Assembly (NCBI GenBank): GCA_051453625.1
Contig: JBOZIK010000001.1
Span: forward strand, 127,941,149-128,005,148
Source: Welwitschia mirabilis
Lineage: Eukaryota; Gnetophyta; Gnetopsida; Welwitschiales
Direction of reading: 5' to 3'
Length of the DNA: 64,000 nucleotides
Numbering within the stretch: the first letter of the stretch is position 1; each line of letters opens with the position of its first letter. Position numbers and translations under genes: made by a program. The notes below the pieces were generated by a model. It did no database searches. It worked only from the letters and a program-made list of their open reading frames with translations, and was not told the origin of the DNA. Positions 1 through 12,330 of this stretch are shown piece after piece.

Positions 1-641
1 AGCCATTGTAAGTGCATTTTTAATTCTAATAATCCTAAAAGCCTTCCATTATAAATAGCTAAGAGTAAATCACTATAGAACCTTTTATCAAACTATTTAA
101 TCTTAGTGATTGATTATTATACTATCTTGGCATTGTATTCTTGACTAAAGATGAACATCTGTTATATATTTTCAGATGACATCAAATCTATAGTACTCCA
201 TTATTCATAGATTGTATCATTTATAGGAGAAGTGCTCCATTAGTTTCATTGAGTCAAATAATGAATGATACTAGTGCACTTAGGCATTCTTTCATTACTA
301 CCATAATTTATTACAAAAGTTTGACTGAGCCTTCATAAAAAGTCTAATTGTAAAAGAGTATAAATAAACTTGAAATACCTGGAAGAGTTAATGGGGATTC
401 AAACTAGGCTTGATGATAAGCTAATCATTAAGAGTGGATTAGGAGGTTTTCTCAAACCAATATATAACTTGTATACATATGATCAATATTTTTATGTTTT
501 CTATTATTTTCATTTTTTTGAATATATTTAGCTTTTATGCACATTTTGTTTTTGTGATTTATTTTAAATAAGTTTATATCATGAATTTATTTGAATAATT
601 TTTAGAAACCTATTCATCCCCTTCTAAAGTTCTCGATATCA
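1..641 (+). mobile_element. Copia LTR, 3' part (L0)
   Basis: This is the downstream part of a copia-type LTR that is cut by the window edge. It matches the later copia LTRs at 14216-15801, 20024-21480 and 32570-34115 in order: the CATTATAAATAGCTAAG promoter block near the start, a single decayed copy of the 'actaagcc' tandem unit near 325-345, the gttt/attt-rich middle, and the terminal block ending CTCGATATCA at 641. The sequence that follows is gypsy 3' internal region, not a copia PBS, so this is a 3' LTR or a solo LTR inserted into gypsy DNA. Confidence 0.75.
50..57 (+). promoter_or_regulatory. TATA box of copia LTR L0
   Basis: TATAAATA lies in a block conserved in all four copia LTRs of the window. 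It is the expected core promoter for the retrotransposon transcript, and transcription would start a few tens of bases downstream (inference). Confidence 0.5.
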
Positions 642-684
642 TGACCATGATTACAAATCTTTTACTTTAGGATTTCAAAGTTAT

Positions 685-706
685 AATATTGGAGTCACCC
701 AATCTT
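685..706 (+). other. Conserved post-coding hairpin (copy A)
   Basis: An imperfect inverted repeat: ATTGG pairs with CCAAT around a short loop. The same structure sits at the same place in elements B (13484-13505), C (30052-30073) and E (43924-43945, minus strand). Confidence 0.55.
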
Positions 707-2794
707 AAGACATTCACATATTTATGAACTTCATTTCAAAGGAATATGCCTTCATTCTTTTATTCTCTCTTAATGGTATGAGTATTTAATTATTTAAGTA
801 TTTCCTCACTTATTTTTAATCTCATACTTCATCATTGTCCTTAAGAGTACTTGGTTATATGCAGTGTACTTTAAGAAGGGGAAAAAAGAAGAAAAAGAAG
901 AAGAAGAAAAATAAATAATGATCATGATCTTTCATATTTGAGCTAAAAAAATGATTACCATGATGTTCTATCACACTGGAATAAATTTTTTTGAGAGGAA
1001 ATTTTGGCGGTGTTGATAGTTGTAAGAACTCTATTAAGGAATTAGTTGATGATGCTTCATAACTTCTTACTCTTATAAAAGTTGTTACACTTCCCTCATC
1101 ATGGAAATAATTATCACTTAAAGGCTATGGGATTAGTGATGTCCCTGGTATCATAAGAGGCATTACTTAATTCTCATAATCCTAGTGCATATAATACTTC
1201 TACATGATCATTTCGCTTTTTTGGATTGTGGTGTTATTTTGGAGTGTAAGCAGGTGGATCTATTTTTGAGTAGCTTTTAATTTTATCATTTATTAAGTGA
1301 ATACATTAGATATATGTGGAAATGTAATAATCATTATCCATTTCAGTGGTGCTTTCTAAATTTTTTACATTACATCATACATCATTAATTAGGTAATTCT
1401 ATGATTCCTTCTAAGAGAGTTTATTAAGGTAGAATTTAGGTAGGTAAGCAATATTCTTCATGTTTTCTTTAGTTATTTTGCTTAGTATTTCAAAGTTACT
1501 TATGTACTTTTTTAGTAAAATATTTAGGACTTAATCATTTAGTAGTTTTTTATTATTATTTTGTCTTCATTTGTGGTTTTTATCTATAAGGGTTGACCTT
1601 CTTTTAGCACTTTTAATATATGGAATTCCTTTCATTCATGATGATACCTTTTCCATTTCTTTTTGAGTTTTAGCATATCCACTTACTGCTCTTCTATGAT
1701 TTTGAATTTGAACATATTTGAGGATTTTCTTTAGCATCTCTTCTCTCTACTTGGGGCATTATCATTACCCTATCTGATAGCTATTTTTTCTTACCTTAAG
1801 TTCTTTTCACTTTTGATCCTTTTACCATGATCATTTTGATAATGATTCTTAGCTGTTGTCCATCTTTTGGACTTCATGATGACTTTCTAAGGTCATACTA
1901 TTGCTATCATGAATTATCTAACTCTACCTAGACTTTAGTATTTTTCCAATTCTTTCTTTTCTAATCATCATTTTACATCTATTATCTAAATGACGATATG
2001 AATGATAACATCTCCTTCTTTGTTATTATAATACAGGACATATTGATTTACCTGTTGGAGGAAAGGAAATATTTCTAATATGTTTCTAAGATATTTAAGT
2101 AAAAATTTTAATTATAAAGGACATTTCAAGATTTTACGATACTTATATATGATGCACTAGTTAGGATATGATTTTATATTATTTGTATAATATGCATTAT
2201 AAACATTTTTAAGTACACCATAATAGAGGAGTTGTAGGACCTTCTTGTAGGTGTGATTCAGTGGATTTAGAACACCATGAATAAGGGAAGTAATGTTATG
2301 ATTATTTTTGATTAATTTACTTAGTTTAGATTGTACTTAAAACTCACTAATTAATTTATACACATTATTTTAAGTTACTACTGATTTGTTTATTCATATG
2401 CATTATCATTTTTTTTGAGTTATCATGGTTATATCTTATGATTATTTTTGTGTCTGATATACAATTTTTATTTCATGATGTAACTAACATTTAAGTGAGA
2501 GGATAACATATACTATAGTACTTTAATTTTTTTAATGATCATGTTTTTAAACACTTAACACATGTTCTAATTTCTTAAGTATGTCGATCCCACAGTTATC
2601 TAGAAAACATTTAGGATGATAACACTATTACACATTTTGAAAAGGTAATATGTGAGTTTACTAGTTTTTGATATTTAATCTTGCATGATAAACAATTTTG
2701 AATTTAATTTGTTTTCTCCAACTATTGTTTATCTTGATTAATTTGGCTTGCAATTTATAGTTTATCACTTACTTTGTTAGGGATTAATAAGGAT

Positions 2795-2807
2795 AAATTG
2801 GAGGCTA
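2795..2807 (+). other. Polypurine tract of element A
   Basis: AAATTGGAGGCTA abuts the LTR start TGTTGTGATGC, the position where plus-strand DNA synthesis is primed. Equivalent tracts precede the LTRs at 35588 and, on the minus strand, at 40063. Confidence 0.55.
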
Positions 2808-3315
2808 TGTTGTGATGCTAAGTTGTATGTATTCAATAAGGCATTTTGATTTTTCTATAATATATTTAAATAGATTTAGATGAAATTTTTATGATTATGA
2901 ATAGTTAATGAGATGATCATAGAGACGTATAATTCTTAATGTATTTAGAGGTATTCTAGGTAGATCCTGATACTTAGCATTTTGAAGAGAAAACCCATGA
3001 TGCAGAAGGCTAATTTCTATTAATTTAAAGGCTTAGAAAGCCTATTATCCCTTTTATTATCATAATAATAGTCAAGAAGATAGTGATGCTGACATGAACT
3101 GAAGGCTATAAGGTTGACTATAAGGCTAAAAACTAATGAGTCATCTTCTGTTGAGAGGCGTCATTCCCATAGTCCTCTAGATAATAGGTAGAATGATAAC
3201 TATTTTATATGAATAAAATAAATTATCTTTGTAATGGGATCATGTGCCTCATGTGGACTACTAGGGTTTCATCTTTGATTCTTAGGCTTCATTTTTAAAA
3301 ACTTTAATGTAAAAC

Positions 3316-3323
3316 TATAAATA
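3316..3323 (+). promoter_or_regulatory. TATA box in gypsy LTR A
   Basis: TATAAATA occurs at the same relative place in LTR H (61402-61409). The transcription start region is hidden by the assembly gap that begins four bases later. Confidence 0.45.
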
Positions 3324-3327
3324 CCTC

Positions 3328-3984
3328 NNNNNNNNNNNNNNNNNNNNNNNNNNNNNNNNNNNNNNNNNNNNNNNNNNNNNNNNNNNNNNNNNNNNNNNNN
3401 NNNNNNNNNNNNNNNNNNNNNNNNNNNNNNNNNNNNNNNNNNNNNNNNNNNNNNNNNNNNNNNNNNNNNNNNNNNNNNNNNNNNNNNNNNNNNNNNNNNN
3501 NNNNNNNNNNNNNNNNNNNNNNNNNNNNNNNNNNNNNNNNNNNNNNNNNNNNNNNNNNNNNNNNNNNNNNNNNNNNNNNNNNNNNNNNNNNNNNNNNNNN
3601 NNNNNNNNNNNNNNNNNNNNNNNNNNNNNNNNNNNNNNNNNNNNNNNNNNNNNNNNNNNNNNNNNNNNNNNNNNNNNNNNNNNNNNNNNNNNNNNNNNNN
3701 NNNNNNNNNNNNNNNNNNNNNNNNNNNNNNNNNNNNNNNNNNNNNNNNNNNNNNNNNNNNNNNNNNNNNNNNNNNNNNNNNNNNNNNNNNNNNNNNNNNN
3801 NNNNNNNNNNNNNNNNNNNNNNNNNNNNNNNNNNNNNNNNNNNNNNNNNNNNNNNNNNNNNNNNNNNNNNNNNNNNNNNNNNNNNNNNNNNNNNNNNNNN
3901 NNNNNNNNNNNNNNNNNNNNNNNNNNNNNNNNNNNNNNNNNNNNNNNNNNNNNNNNNNNNNNNNNNNNNNNNNNNNNNNNNNNN
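3328..3984. other. Assembly gap, 657 N
   Basis: A run of N inside LTR A. Any reading frame that crosses it is an artefact. Confidence 0.99.
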
Positions 3985-4669
3985 TTTGTAACAGGAGATC
4001 AAAGGGTAAAGATCCATCCTATGCTATAGAGAGAAGTCTTTCTTGGTTTTGGATTATGTACCCTTTATTAAGGTATTATTGTTTTATAAGTGGATGTTAG
4101 TTTAAAATTAGTAAAATATTCATTTACTTCTATTATGTACATCTCCCTTATAGTTTATGTTGGTTATGATTCTATGATAGTCTCATAGTTGTTCTAGATC
4201 ATAAGAGAAACCTTTATTAAGGTTGATATTATTAGTTTAGTACTTGTATTCATCTCATATTACATTTTATAGCTTAATAGTTGCATTTATCTATATTTTT
4301 TTTAATGTACCTTATAGCTTATGTTGGTTAATGTTAAGTGATAGTTCTTCCTAATTGATCTAAATTATAAGCGCTAATCTTAGTGATAAAAATATTAGTA
4401 GCCAAATAGATTCATTTTCATTCCATTGATAAGAATTGCATTTGTGTTTATCTTGTATTGTATTTCTACATTGTTTCTTAATTTTATTTACCTAAAAGAA
4501 AAAGACTAAAAATACTTTTAAAATTAATTATCTAACTTATATCTTAGTGCCTTCAATGCATTATAACATTCAGGTTAACTCTTAGCTATACTAGTGTGTG
4601 TTTTATGCAAGCATTTGTAATTTACAAGATTTTCATAAGAACTTAATTGCATTAGTTCACACTATAACA

Positions 4670-5323
4670 TCATCCAATTCTATGCAAATAAATTTTCATT
4701 TTTCATATACACTCTTGATTACATTTATTATATTTTTAAAACTTAGGTATTTGTTAAAAATTCTACATTAATAGACTAATTAAAATTCATCTTTTACATT
4801 TTCATTTTGAAATCATTACATTTAGTCCTTATTTTTCATCTTGTTTCAGTATTTTCTAAGCTTTCATAGCTATATCATTTAGATTTAAAATTTTAAGACA
4901 TTATGACTAATGTTTTTAGCTTTGATTTTTTTATTTACATTATTTTCCAATTTATCTTTCCTATTTTAGTCATGCATTACACATTTGTATTTTTAGTTAT
5001 TTCCTTTTCTAACTTATTCTTGATCACACTGGCACATGCATCATTCATTCATCATTGTATTTACATTTAAATTTTTCATCTTAAAAACTTTGAAGATAAA
5101 GTTTAACTTTAGGTGGGGAAGTGGCATTTACATTTAAAGTAATTACTTTTCATGCTATATCTTTTACTCAAAGTGTAATTTTAGAATAAACTAGCCAATT
5201 TATTTCTAAATCATCCTTCATCTTATCATACTTTATTAAATTGATTTGTAATTTTTAACATGTTATCTAATTTTTTGACATTCTTTTTTACTAAGGTACT
5301 AGTAAAAGGTTGGTTGGAGGATA
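4670..5323 (+). other. Non-coding, gypsy 3'-like fragment
   Basis: T-rich non-coding DNA with a TTTAGGTGGGGAAGTGG block near 5110 that recalls the TTTTAAGTGGGGGTC block near 35277 in element B. It ends in a purine-rich stretch (GGTTGGAGGATA, 5312-5323) followed by TGATAACAC, which could be the polypurine tract and LTR start of a further gypsy family. No coding sequence is visible. The assignment is weak because the opposite LTR was not found. Confidence 0.3.
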
Positions 5324-8079
5324 TGATAACACTTAAAAATTGACATTTATATTAAGGAAGTAAAGCATTATTAGCAAGTTTAATTTAATCATCATGGTAG
5401 TTTTATGCATTTTTTACACTCAAGGCATGAAAATATTATTTTACTATTAATATGCCTAAACACTATAATTTTGTAGGTTAAATGGAATCCTAGGAGTATC
5501 ATGATAGGAGATTGAGTTGTGTGGAGCATACTTGATGATAGCATTAATCACAGGCATAGCAGCACTAGTTGCTTAGAGAAAAACAATATCTACTTACATT
5601 CTTGAGTTCTCTTAATGCATGTAATTCATACCCATGATTTCTACAAAGAGAAGATACATGAAAAATATTTTTTAAGAATAAAAAATTAATTTAGCCTCAT
5701 GACTAAATAAATATTTTATTTATTTTTGGGCATTCTTTAGAATGATTCCATTAGGCCTTAAAAATCCTAATTAAAAACCTTAATCCAATCCTGCAAGTAC
5801 CCTTCCTCACTTTAGTTTAAGGGGATAACTTTCAATGTGATATTTTAACAAGATTGAAGATTTAATCATGAATTCTTTCTAAGAATTTCATAGGGATGAA
5901 CTAGCTATCAAACCAGCATGATGCTTCTTGGTCTAGCATGAATACATTTTCTAATTGTATGCTTTACTTATTTTAATAATAAAATACTACATGTTCTTGG
6001 TGCATTACTTTGATATCAATTTGTGATTGTCATACCTATTACGCTTATGATTGATTAAGTCATGCTTTTACTTTAAGATCTAGTTTAGTTATTTTCCTTT
6101 ACATTCTAGCTTACATAGCCTAAATGTTTATTTGCTGGATTTTGGGAGACCTCTACTTTCTATGCTTATTTTATTCTTACTATAAAAGCTAGGTTGCTTA
6201 ACTATATTACTCTCATGTTTATGACAAACATGATTATGCCATTATTCTTTATCTTGAACTAATGAAATACTCATGATCATAGTGGACTATACTATTATAA
6301 ATGAGTTGGAAGTAAAACTACATGTTTTTATTATAAGTATTTATGCTTTTTTTTGAAGTTGTTAGGTTATTTTAAATTATATGTCTGGTTTCTAGTGCTT
6401 TAAATATCATTTCAATCTCTATTACTTTCTGCTTTTGTGCTTGATTCACTGATAGCTTTCATCATCTATCTTTGAAAAAGAATGATACTAGAACTATACT
6501 ATAAATAGAAGTCCTAGTAGTTTTGGTAAAATTTGGGTTTGATCATGTAACATTTATATTCTTAAGGTGATCTTATGAATTACTATATATTAATAATAGA
6601 TAAAAGCATAATCAAATTTCACCACAATCATGCACTTATGATTATTTTTAAATTTCAAATGCATACTATATAATATGTAAATAAGACTCTTTGATACAGT
6701 GGCTTGATCATGAGGTTGTGCCATCATTTCTGCATTTCATTATCATAGCATAATGTCATTATTCCCAATCCATCACAGCCTCTTAATTAATTCATATTAG
6801 CATAGATGCATATCTTTAAGGCCAATCATGTTCTAATACCTTCTTGTAATAAATCTATAGAGTCTTTTCATTATCATTTATCAATCTCTAATTCCTAGTT
6901 CACTCATTCATAAAACCCATAGAACCTATGATGGATCTACTTACTTCTCTTCAAATCTAGTTATATGAGCAGTAGGAGTCTCAACAACAAATGATGTTCC
7001 TACTTGAGAAGATGATGAGGTACAAACATGAACCGGAGACATTTTAACCTCCTCCTTATTTTTGATCCTACTCACTAATACCATCCTCTACTCCTTCACT
7101 AAGCTATTCAAGTTTGGTAATGAATGAGAAGGAAAAGTTAGAGGAGTAGGAAAAGAAGCCTATATAGGAGGAGATTGAAGAGGAACCTATGGAAAAGAAA
7201 TCAGAGGAGAACTAAGTAGAGAATTCAAAGGATGATGATTATGAGGAGTTATAAAACAAAGATAAATTAGAAAAGGAGGAGGAATATGAGCTCTAAAAGG
7301 CATATACATCACCTCCCAATTGAACTGAGGCCTCCCTGGAGTTATCTTGATCTTTCTCTTCATAAGAGGCTTCTTCATCATAATAAGGACTTAGAGCATC
7401 TTTCCAGTGAATATGTCATAGGTTTTGAACTAGGGGATTTAATACTCCATAGAAGTCCTCTTCACTAATTTCTACTTCATCCTTAGCCATTGTATTATCT
7501 TAATCATATCTCCTAGGCTTATTACATGATGTTATCATTTATAACTAATCCCATCACATCTCTTTCATGAGTGATTCTAACTACTTTTATTTAACGCATT
7601 ATCCCTTACCTTTTATTAATTCATGTATTTTCTCTTGTTATATTGGTTTTTTATATCTTCATCATTATTAATAAAAAAATGGAAAGAGAAAATCGATATT
7701 TGTATTAAAAAATAAACATTCATACTACTCCTTAACATGTTAAAATATTTTTGTTTTACATTTTCTAGATTCTCATGAATATAATATAGTTTACATAATA
7801 TAGTTTTTTTAATTATTTTTTTATAATACTATGTATATTATCTTGAGATAAAATAGAATTTGATGTAATTAAAGCATATGATTAATGACAATGTTAGCAT
7901 CCCATCAAGGTAAAGTTTCACTTCCCTTGTATTTCATTTGTTCTTTATGATTTTTAAATTGTAGACATTAAAAATGTATTTCATTATGCATGAGGCATAT
8001 ACTTAGGGGAAGAACCCTCTTAAGGAAAGCACCAATATAAGGAGAATTGATAATTTTTCACTTAGTTATCATCAATGAT
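5324..8079. other. Unassigned AT-rich repeat-derived region
   Basis: Apart from the proline/serine-rich remnant at 6930-7487, I recognise no gene, RNA or LTR boundary here. It lies upstream of the polypurine tract at 8080-8091, so part of it should be the internal region of the element that owns LTR F, but no copia protein motif is readable. Confidence 0.4.
6930..7487 (-). pseudogene. Unrecognised Pro/Ser/Glu-rich coding remnant
   Basis: On the minus strand, a frame starting at an ATG (7485-7487) reads an acidic stretch with clusters of Glu and Asp. A second frame (7381-7187) reads a Pro/His-rich stretch, and a third (about 7060-6940) reads a Ser/Thr-rich stretch. Several stops and frame changes interrupt it. 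The low-complexity composition resembles the C-terminal tails of retrotransposon accessory proteins, but I see no domain and assign no function. It may belong to the element upstream of LTR F or to an older insertion. Confidence 0.25.
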
Positions 8080-8091
8080 AAAGAGAGAGAT
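8080..8091 (+). other. Polypurine tract of LTR F
   Basis: AAAGAGAGAGAT directly precedes TGTTGCATTTCC, the layout expected at the 3' LTR of a copia-type element (compare AAAGGGGGAGAT before the LTR at 20024). Confidence 0.5.
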
Positions 8092-8323
8092 TGTTGCATT
8101 TCCCAACTATCAATTGATGATAAACAAAATTCTATCTAATGTTACCAATTAAATAAAGTTTTTCATAGGATAAACTAAATGGTTTGTAACTAAATATAAA
8201 ACATATGAGTATTCATAAGTGAGGCATTAGAAGCTGTATTAAAAAATAAGAGAAGACAGATCAACATGATAGCTAAATAAGTAGAAATTCCTTAGGTGGT
8301 TAACTAGTATTATCTAAAGGGCA
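8092..8323 (+). repeat. LTR F, left part, interrupted by element B
   Basis: The LTR begins TGTTGCATTTCC after a polypurine tract and runs to the GGGCA target duplication of element B at 8319-8323. Its continuation is at 36817. Both parts carry the 'gttaactagt / gatcaactagt / gttgacc' motif family seen in the copia LTR U3 regions. Joined, the LTR would be about 1.1 kb. Confidence 0.55.
8319..8323 (+). repeat. Left target-site duplication of element B
   Basis: GGGCA; its partner is AGGCA at 36812-36816, one G-to-A change apart. Five bases is the normal gypsy target-duplication length. Confidence 0.65.
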
Positions 8324-9542
8324 TGTTTTGATGCCAAATTATATGTTTTTCATGGGGTACTTTAAGTAGTTTTGTAAAACATTTAGACAAGTTTAAGTAC
8401 AAAATGATTATTATTGAGAGTTAAGGAGAAAATCACATAAATGCATAAATACTAATACATTTAAAAGCATTTTGGACTAATTCTGATACTTCACATTTTG
8501 AGGAGGAATTAATGAGCGTTATGGCCAATTTACCTTACTAAATATCTTCAAGAAGGCTTTCATCTCCTCCATTATTTGGATGATAGACCAAGATGACACC
8601 ACTTTCATACTGACTAGGATGCTGACTAAATTGACATAATAAAGGATAAATATAGGGCTATCTCAACATGGCATCATACCCATCATCATTTAGATGATAC
8701 ACCAAGATGACAATCTAATTTTAGTCAATGTACTAAACTTTACCTAACTTGTGTAATATGTCATGCACTTTTTATGTACTATTAGGGTTTCAATGCATCT
8801 ATTAGATTTGCTATTATTAGATTCTATTATTATCAATAAATATTTCCTTTATCCTTTACTCTAATCATCTTCATTACACTAAAAATTATCATGACAGTAA
8901 ATCAAAGGGCTGGAGGTCTACCCATTAGTTATAAAAAGGGTTATTCCTTAGTATTGGATTCTGTCTTCTTCATTGAGGTAATGCTTCTTTGTAATAGGAT
9001 GTTGGTTTTCCTTTTAATAAAAATCTTCTTTTGGTTTTATTCATATTCATGTGCATGTTTCTTTTAGTTTATATTTCTTATGATTTTATGATAGCTTCAT
9101 TTGTAATATAGATCATTAAGGATAACCTTTATTAAGGTTGAAAATGTTAGTTTAGGAAGTTACATTGCATTTTATATTTTCTAGATTAAGCATTACATGT
9201 TTTCATATTCTATTTTACACACTAGATATAGCCTATGTTGGTTTTGGTTAGTGATAGTTTTTTTGATTAATCTAGATTATACAAGACCAATCTTTATTAT
9301 AGAGATTTTGTAGTTTAATAGATATTACATTTAGGGTAGTTTGCATTTTGCATTTGCACAATTTTTTAATTTTCTTACATAATGATGAAAAGTAATTCTT
9401 TTTATTCCTTTTTAGTGCCTTTGATGGATTACAACATTTAAGTCCACTTCCATCTATGTTAGTATGTTGTGTTTGTGCATATATTTATGATTTATATGAT
9501 TTGATAAAAGACATAATGTATGCATAACTATTCATTACAACA
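8324..9542 (+). repeat. 5' LTR of element B
   Basis: It starts TGTTTTGATGCC and ends TTACAACA, then TCT and the PBS. It shares its order of blocks with LTR 35588-36811: the 'tttaagta..ttttgtaaaacatttagacaagttta' region, the CATC..GATGA palindromes near 8571 and 8686, the 'TATCAATAAATA' promoter-like block near 8830, and the 'ggttgaaaa' block near 9135. The two LTRs differ at many sites, which indicates an old insertion. Confidence 0.8.
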
Positions 9543-9545
9543 TCT

Positions 9546-9564
9546 TGGTATCATTTCTAGGGAA
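9546..9564 (+). other. tRNA-Asp primer-binding site of element B (decayed)
   Basis: TGGTATCATTTCTAGGGAA stands three bases after the LTR. Relative to the plant tRNA-Asp complement TGGCGCCGTTGCCGGGGA, six of the seven visible changes are C-to-T or G-to-A transitions. Confidence 0.7.
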
Positions 9565-10059
9565 AGTCTTAAGAAGTTTAAGGATTATCATGACCTAGAT
9601 AAGTGCTTTAGATTTTGATTCAAGTATTTGTTTGTGATAGCATTGTATTTTTACTATAAATATCATAGTTTTTCTTTTTACATTTTTTTAACATTTTTCA
9701 TTTTTCATTCTACATTTTTTGAGCTTATTATCCTATTTATCATTCAGATGACATAGACAAACGATGGTCTAGGGTTAATATTTTCTATTTTTTTCATAGA
9801 TTTATTTTTAATTTTCTACCATATAATTAGTAGATATTATCTACTCTATCATCTAGATGAAACAGGAAGAAGATCAATAGTAGGTTTATATTATAGTTTT
9901 TAATGATTTTAGTTTTTGTTTTCATTATTTTCTATTTTTGTTTTCTGATCATCTAAGATATTGTCTAGATAATAAATGAGATGATAAATAGATAAACATT
10001 TTGATAAGCATGTAAGAAGTAATAAAATTTAGTAAAAATCTAAAATATCTAAGGGAACA
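9565..10059 (+). other. 5' leader of element B with palindromic motifs
   Basis: Untranslated leader between the PBS and the first coding remnant. It contains repeated versions of a CATC-xx-GATGA palindrome (near 9738, 9850 and 9950), also present in the leaders of C (near 24141 and 24368) and H (near 62239). No coding sequence is visible. Confidence 0.5.
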
Positions 10060-10194
10060 AAGCTTACTCAGAAAATATTAGAAAAGGCATACTTGACAAA
10101 AAATAAAATATTGGTATGCACACCTAAGATATATAATTTCCAAGATTTGAAGAAAACTTTTTTCTACTTTTGTTATTTTAGAACCAAAGTATGA
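10060..10194 (+). pseudogene. N-terminal coding remnant of element B
   Basis: A stop-free 44-codon frame containing the stretches ILEKAYLTKNK and NFQDLKKTFFYF, ending at a TGA. It occupies the position where gag starts in C. A lysine/arginine-rich short frame at 62420-62540 in element H lies at the same place. It could be a relic of a gag N-terminus, but the similarity to known gag is too weak to call. Confidence 0.3.
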
Positions 10195-10508
10195 GATAAA
10201 TCATTTTATTTCCTTCTTATTAATGAGTAGCGTTGATAAATACAAATATTGATACCCTTTAGTTCAAATTCAAATGTTACCATAGAAGAGATAATTACTA
10301 AAAGGATACATGAAAGATAAAAATATTATCACTTATCTTTTAATGATGATCTAGAACTTAAAATCAATAATTATTCTTATTCATCCTTCCCATTTACTAC
10401 TAAGAATAATGATAAAAGACCACTATAAGAAATATTGACTAAAATGAAAACTAAACAAAGAAGGGAAAAAAACATATAAATTCTAAGAATAATGAAAATA
10501 AAACACTT

Positions 10509-11435
10509 ACAGAAATATTTCAAGCACAATTCTGCTAGAAAATCAAATGATGTTAAGACTAGGACCCCTTCCTCTTTTTAAACTTCTTATTTTTTCCCTC
10601 CTTCTTTTCAAACTTTAATTGAAAATGACTATGATAGTTTGCTGTATTTTATGGATTTTAAATCATTTAATGAAAAATCCTACATTTATTTTAGTGAATT
10701 CTAACCATATTCCATGGATCATTATGAAGAACAACTATTTTTCATGAGCTATTATGAGGAACAATCATCTTCCATCTATTATCATGAAGAAGAAGATTCA
10801 ACTAGCATAAGTTACTATGAAGAAAGAAATAACTTAGTGATAAAAATGCTTAAGAAAATGAAAATGAGATAACAAAATACCAACAAGAACTTAGAAAATT
10901 TGATTGGAATGTTTCAACAAATTTTATTACAAATTCAACAATCTCAAGATTCTTTAACACAACAGACCTATCCTACTACATCCCACATTCAGAATTATGA
11001 GGAGAACTTAGAAGTAACAAGCAATAACAATTTTTGCTTTAACATAAAAATGAAAATATGGATCAAACTACAACTTCAAACTTATTAGAAGATGGACAAC
11101 AAAACGAAGACAATGATGATTTAACTCTATTATTTAATAATAAGAATGAATATAAATATTTATTAGATGATGAGATAGATTATAATTTCATTCACTCCCT
11201 ATTAGAAAATAAGGATCAAATACAAGAATTAACTCATTAAAAATTTAAAAATTCTTTAAACTGTAATAAACATAATGATTACATTTCTTCTTCTAATGAA
11301 TCTAATGAATTAGAAAATAATAGAATACAGCAAAATGATAAGAATGGTCAAGAAGAATAAGATGATGATGATATTAAAATATTAGACCATATTACTGGAT
11401 TTTACTTTGTAATTAGGATAAAAAAGTTCAATATT
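10509..11435 (+). pseudogene. Acidic, Tyr/Asn-rich protein of element B (decayed)
   Basis: The frame runs about 10509-11088 with stops at TTTTAA, TCTAAC and AGATAA, then shifts and continues 11058-11435. It reads: an N-terminal Ser/Thr/Phe-rich part; a run of four short units containing YYEE or HYEE (10714-10825); a Lys/Met then Gln-rich helix-like segment (10890-10970); and an acidic Asn/Asp-rich half with the motifs DQT, LED, KNSL and a DDDD run followed by ILDHI (about 11058-11400). The same order of motifs occurs in element H at 63160-63470, so selection probably once acted on this protein. It has no zinc knuckle, protease or RT motif and matches no family I know. A diverged gag or an accessory protein are both possible. 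Confidence 0.5.
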
Positions 11436-12330
11436 TAAAGAAGTTTAACATATGAGTTTAAAGGATAATTTAAGTAATAAAATAAAATTAGTAGATAATT
11501 TAGATTATAAAGGGGAATCATCTACCATTTTCATCTAGATGACAGTCTAAGACAATAGTCATTAATAGCAACTCAACAAGAGAAAATGAGGATGGTAGTT
11601 TAGAATTAACCAAATTATTCAACAGAAAGAAAGAATATCAAAAAATCTTCCATCACATAATGAAGATAATAAAAACTTTACTTTCTATAATCTTTTTGAT
11701 GATCTTTTTGAGAAATTCAACAACTTAGAAAATTTAAAAAAAATTCTCAAGTCAATAATGAATTTAATAAAAAGAGCATGATATAATCAATGATAGTGAT
11801 AAATACAATGAAAAAGAGGAAGATATTATTAAAGGTAATAATGAACAAAGTAAAAAAGTAATTCAAATAAGTAATGATAAAGTCAATAATGAGGAGGACA
11901 AGAATAAATAAGAACCAATTAAAAATTAAACAAACTTAATAAAGAATAGACTTATATCTTTTAATGAAATAAACCAACTTAAAGAGTTTACATATGTTTC
12001 CCCATCTCTTTCACTTGTACTTCCATGCAAAACCTTAAATGACATCCCTTCTTCTATACTCCTATTCCACATTATCTTGTAATTTAGACAAGGATAACAT
12101 TTCTTCCTCTCTTCTATTTGGACATTTAAGTAATTTTGCAAATCATGTTTCTTTTCTTGAATTTAATGAAATACATCATGTTGAGAAATCTACTCAATAA
12201 ATCTCCAAATATTCTCCATTTATAACTCCATGTAAAACTAAAAGTAACATCTTTTTCTCTTTCATAAAGTGTACTTTACCTTGTGCTCTTAATGATTATT
12301 TCTTTTAAAAGTAAGAATTGGAATATCTTG
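11436..12330 (+). pseudogene. Middle of element B internal region, heavily decayed coding
   Basis: A/Asn-Lys-rich sequence with stops in all frames. Short frames still read Asn/Lys/Glu-rich peptide, for example around 11560-11900, before a segment at 12000-12170 that reads PHLFHLYF-like and NFANHVSFLEF-like stretches. A perfect TCATCTAGATGA palindrome lies at 11531-11542. It joins the acidic part to the conserved C-terminal part. The antisense frame here (11926-12141) is a shadow. Confidence 0.3.

Larger units (their letters stand above)
642..2807 (+). mobile_element. Gypsy 3' internal (post-coding) region of element A
   Basis: This non-coding 3' internal region belongs to a gypsy element of the B family. 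It aligns by eye with 13440-14215 followed by 34121-35587 of element B, and its first part with 30040-31100 of element C. Recognisable landmarks are the hairpin at 685-706, the purine tract at 874-912, and the polypurine tract AAATTGGAGGCTA at 2795-2807 directly before the 3' LTR. Any coding part would lie upstream, beyond the copia LTR that interrupts it at 641. I see no coding remnant inside it. Confidence 0.7.
2808..4669 (+). repeat. Gypsy 3' LTR of element A
   Basis: The LTR begins TGTTGTGATGC after a polypurine tract and ends in ...CACACTATAACA, matching the ends of LTRs B, C, E and H. It contains a TATA box at 3316-3323, a 657-N gap, and the conserved 'GGAGATCAAAGG' and 'ATTAAGG' blocks downstream of the promoter seen near 8895-8960, 36145-36230 and 61460-61545. 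No tRNA-Asp PBS follows 4669, which supports a 3' LTR. Its right-hand target duplication cannot be tested because the other end is outside the window. Confidence 0.75.

Noticed and set aside
3304-4017. Long minus-strand open frame of 237 codons
   Set aside because: Almost entirely made of N from the assembly gap. The same applies to frames over 33847-34186, 46825-47217 and 63473-63833, apart from the real flanking residues noted for element H.
7187-7381. Proline-rich frame as a real host gene
   Set aside because: Short, with no splice or start context, stops on both sides and surrounding repeat DNA; kept only as a low-confidence remnant.
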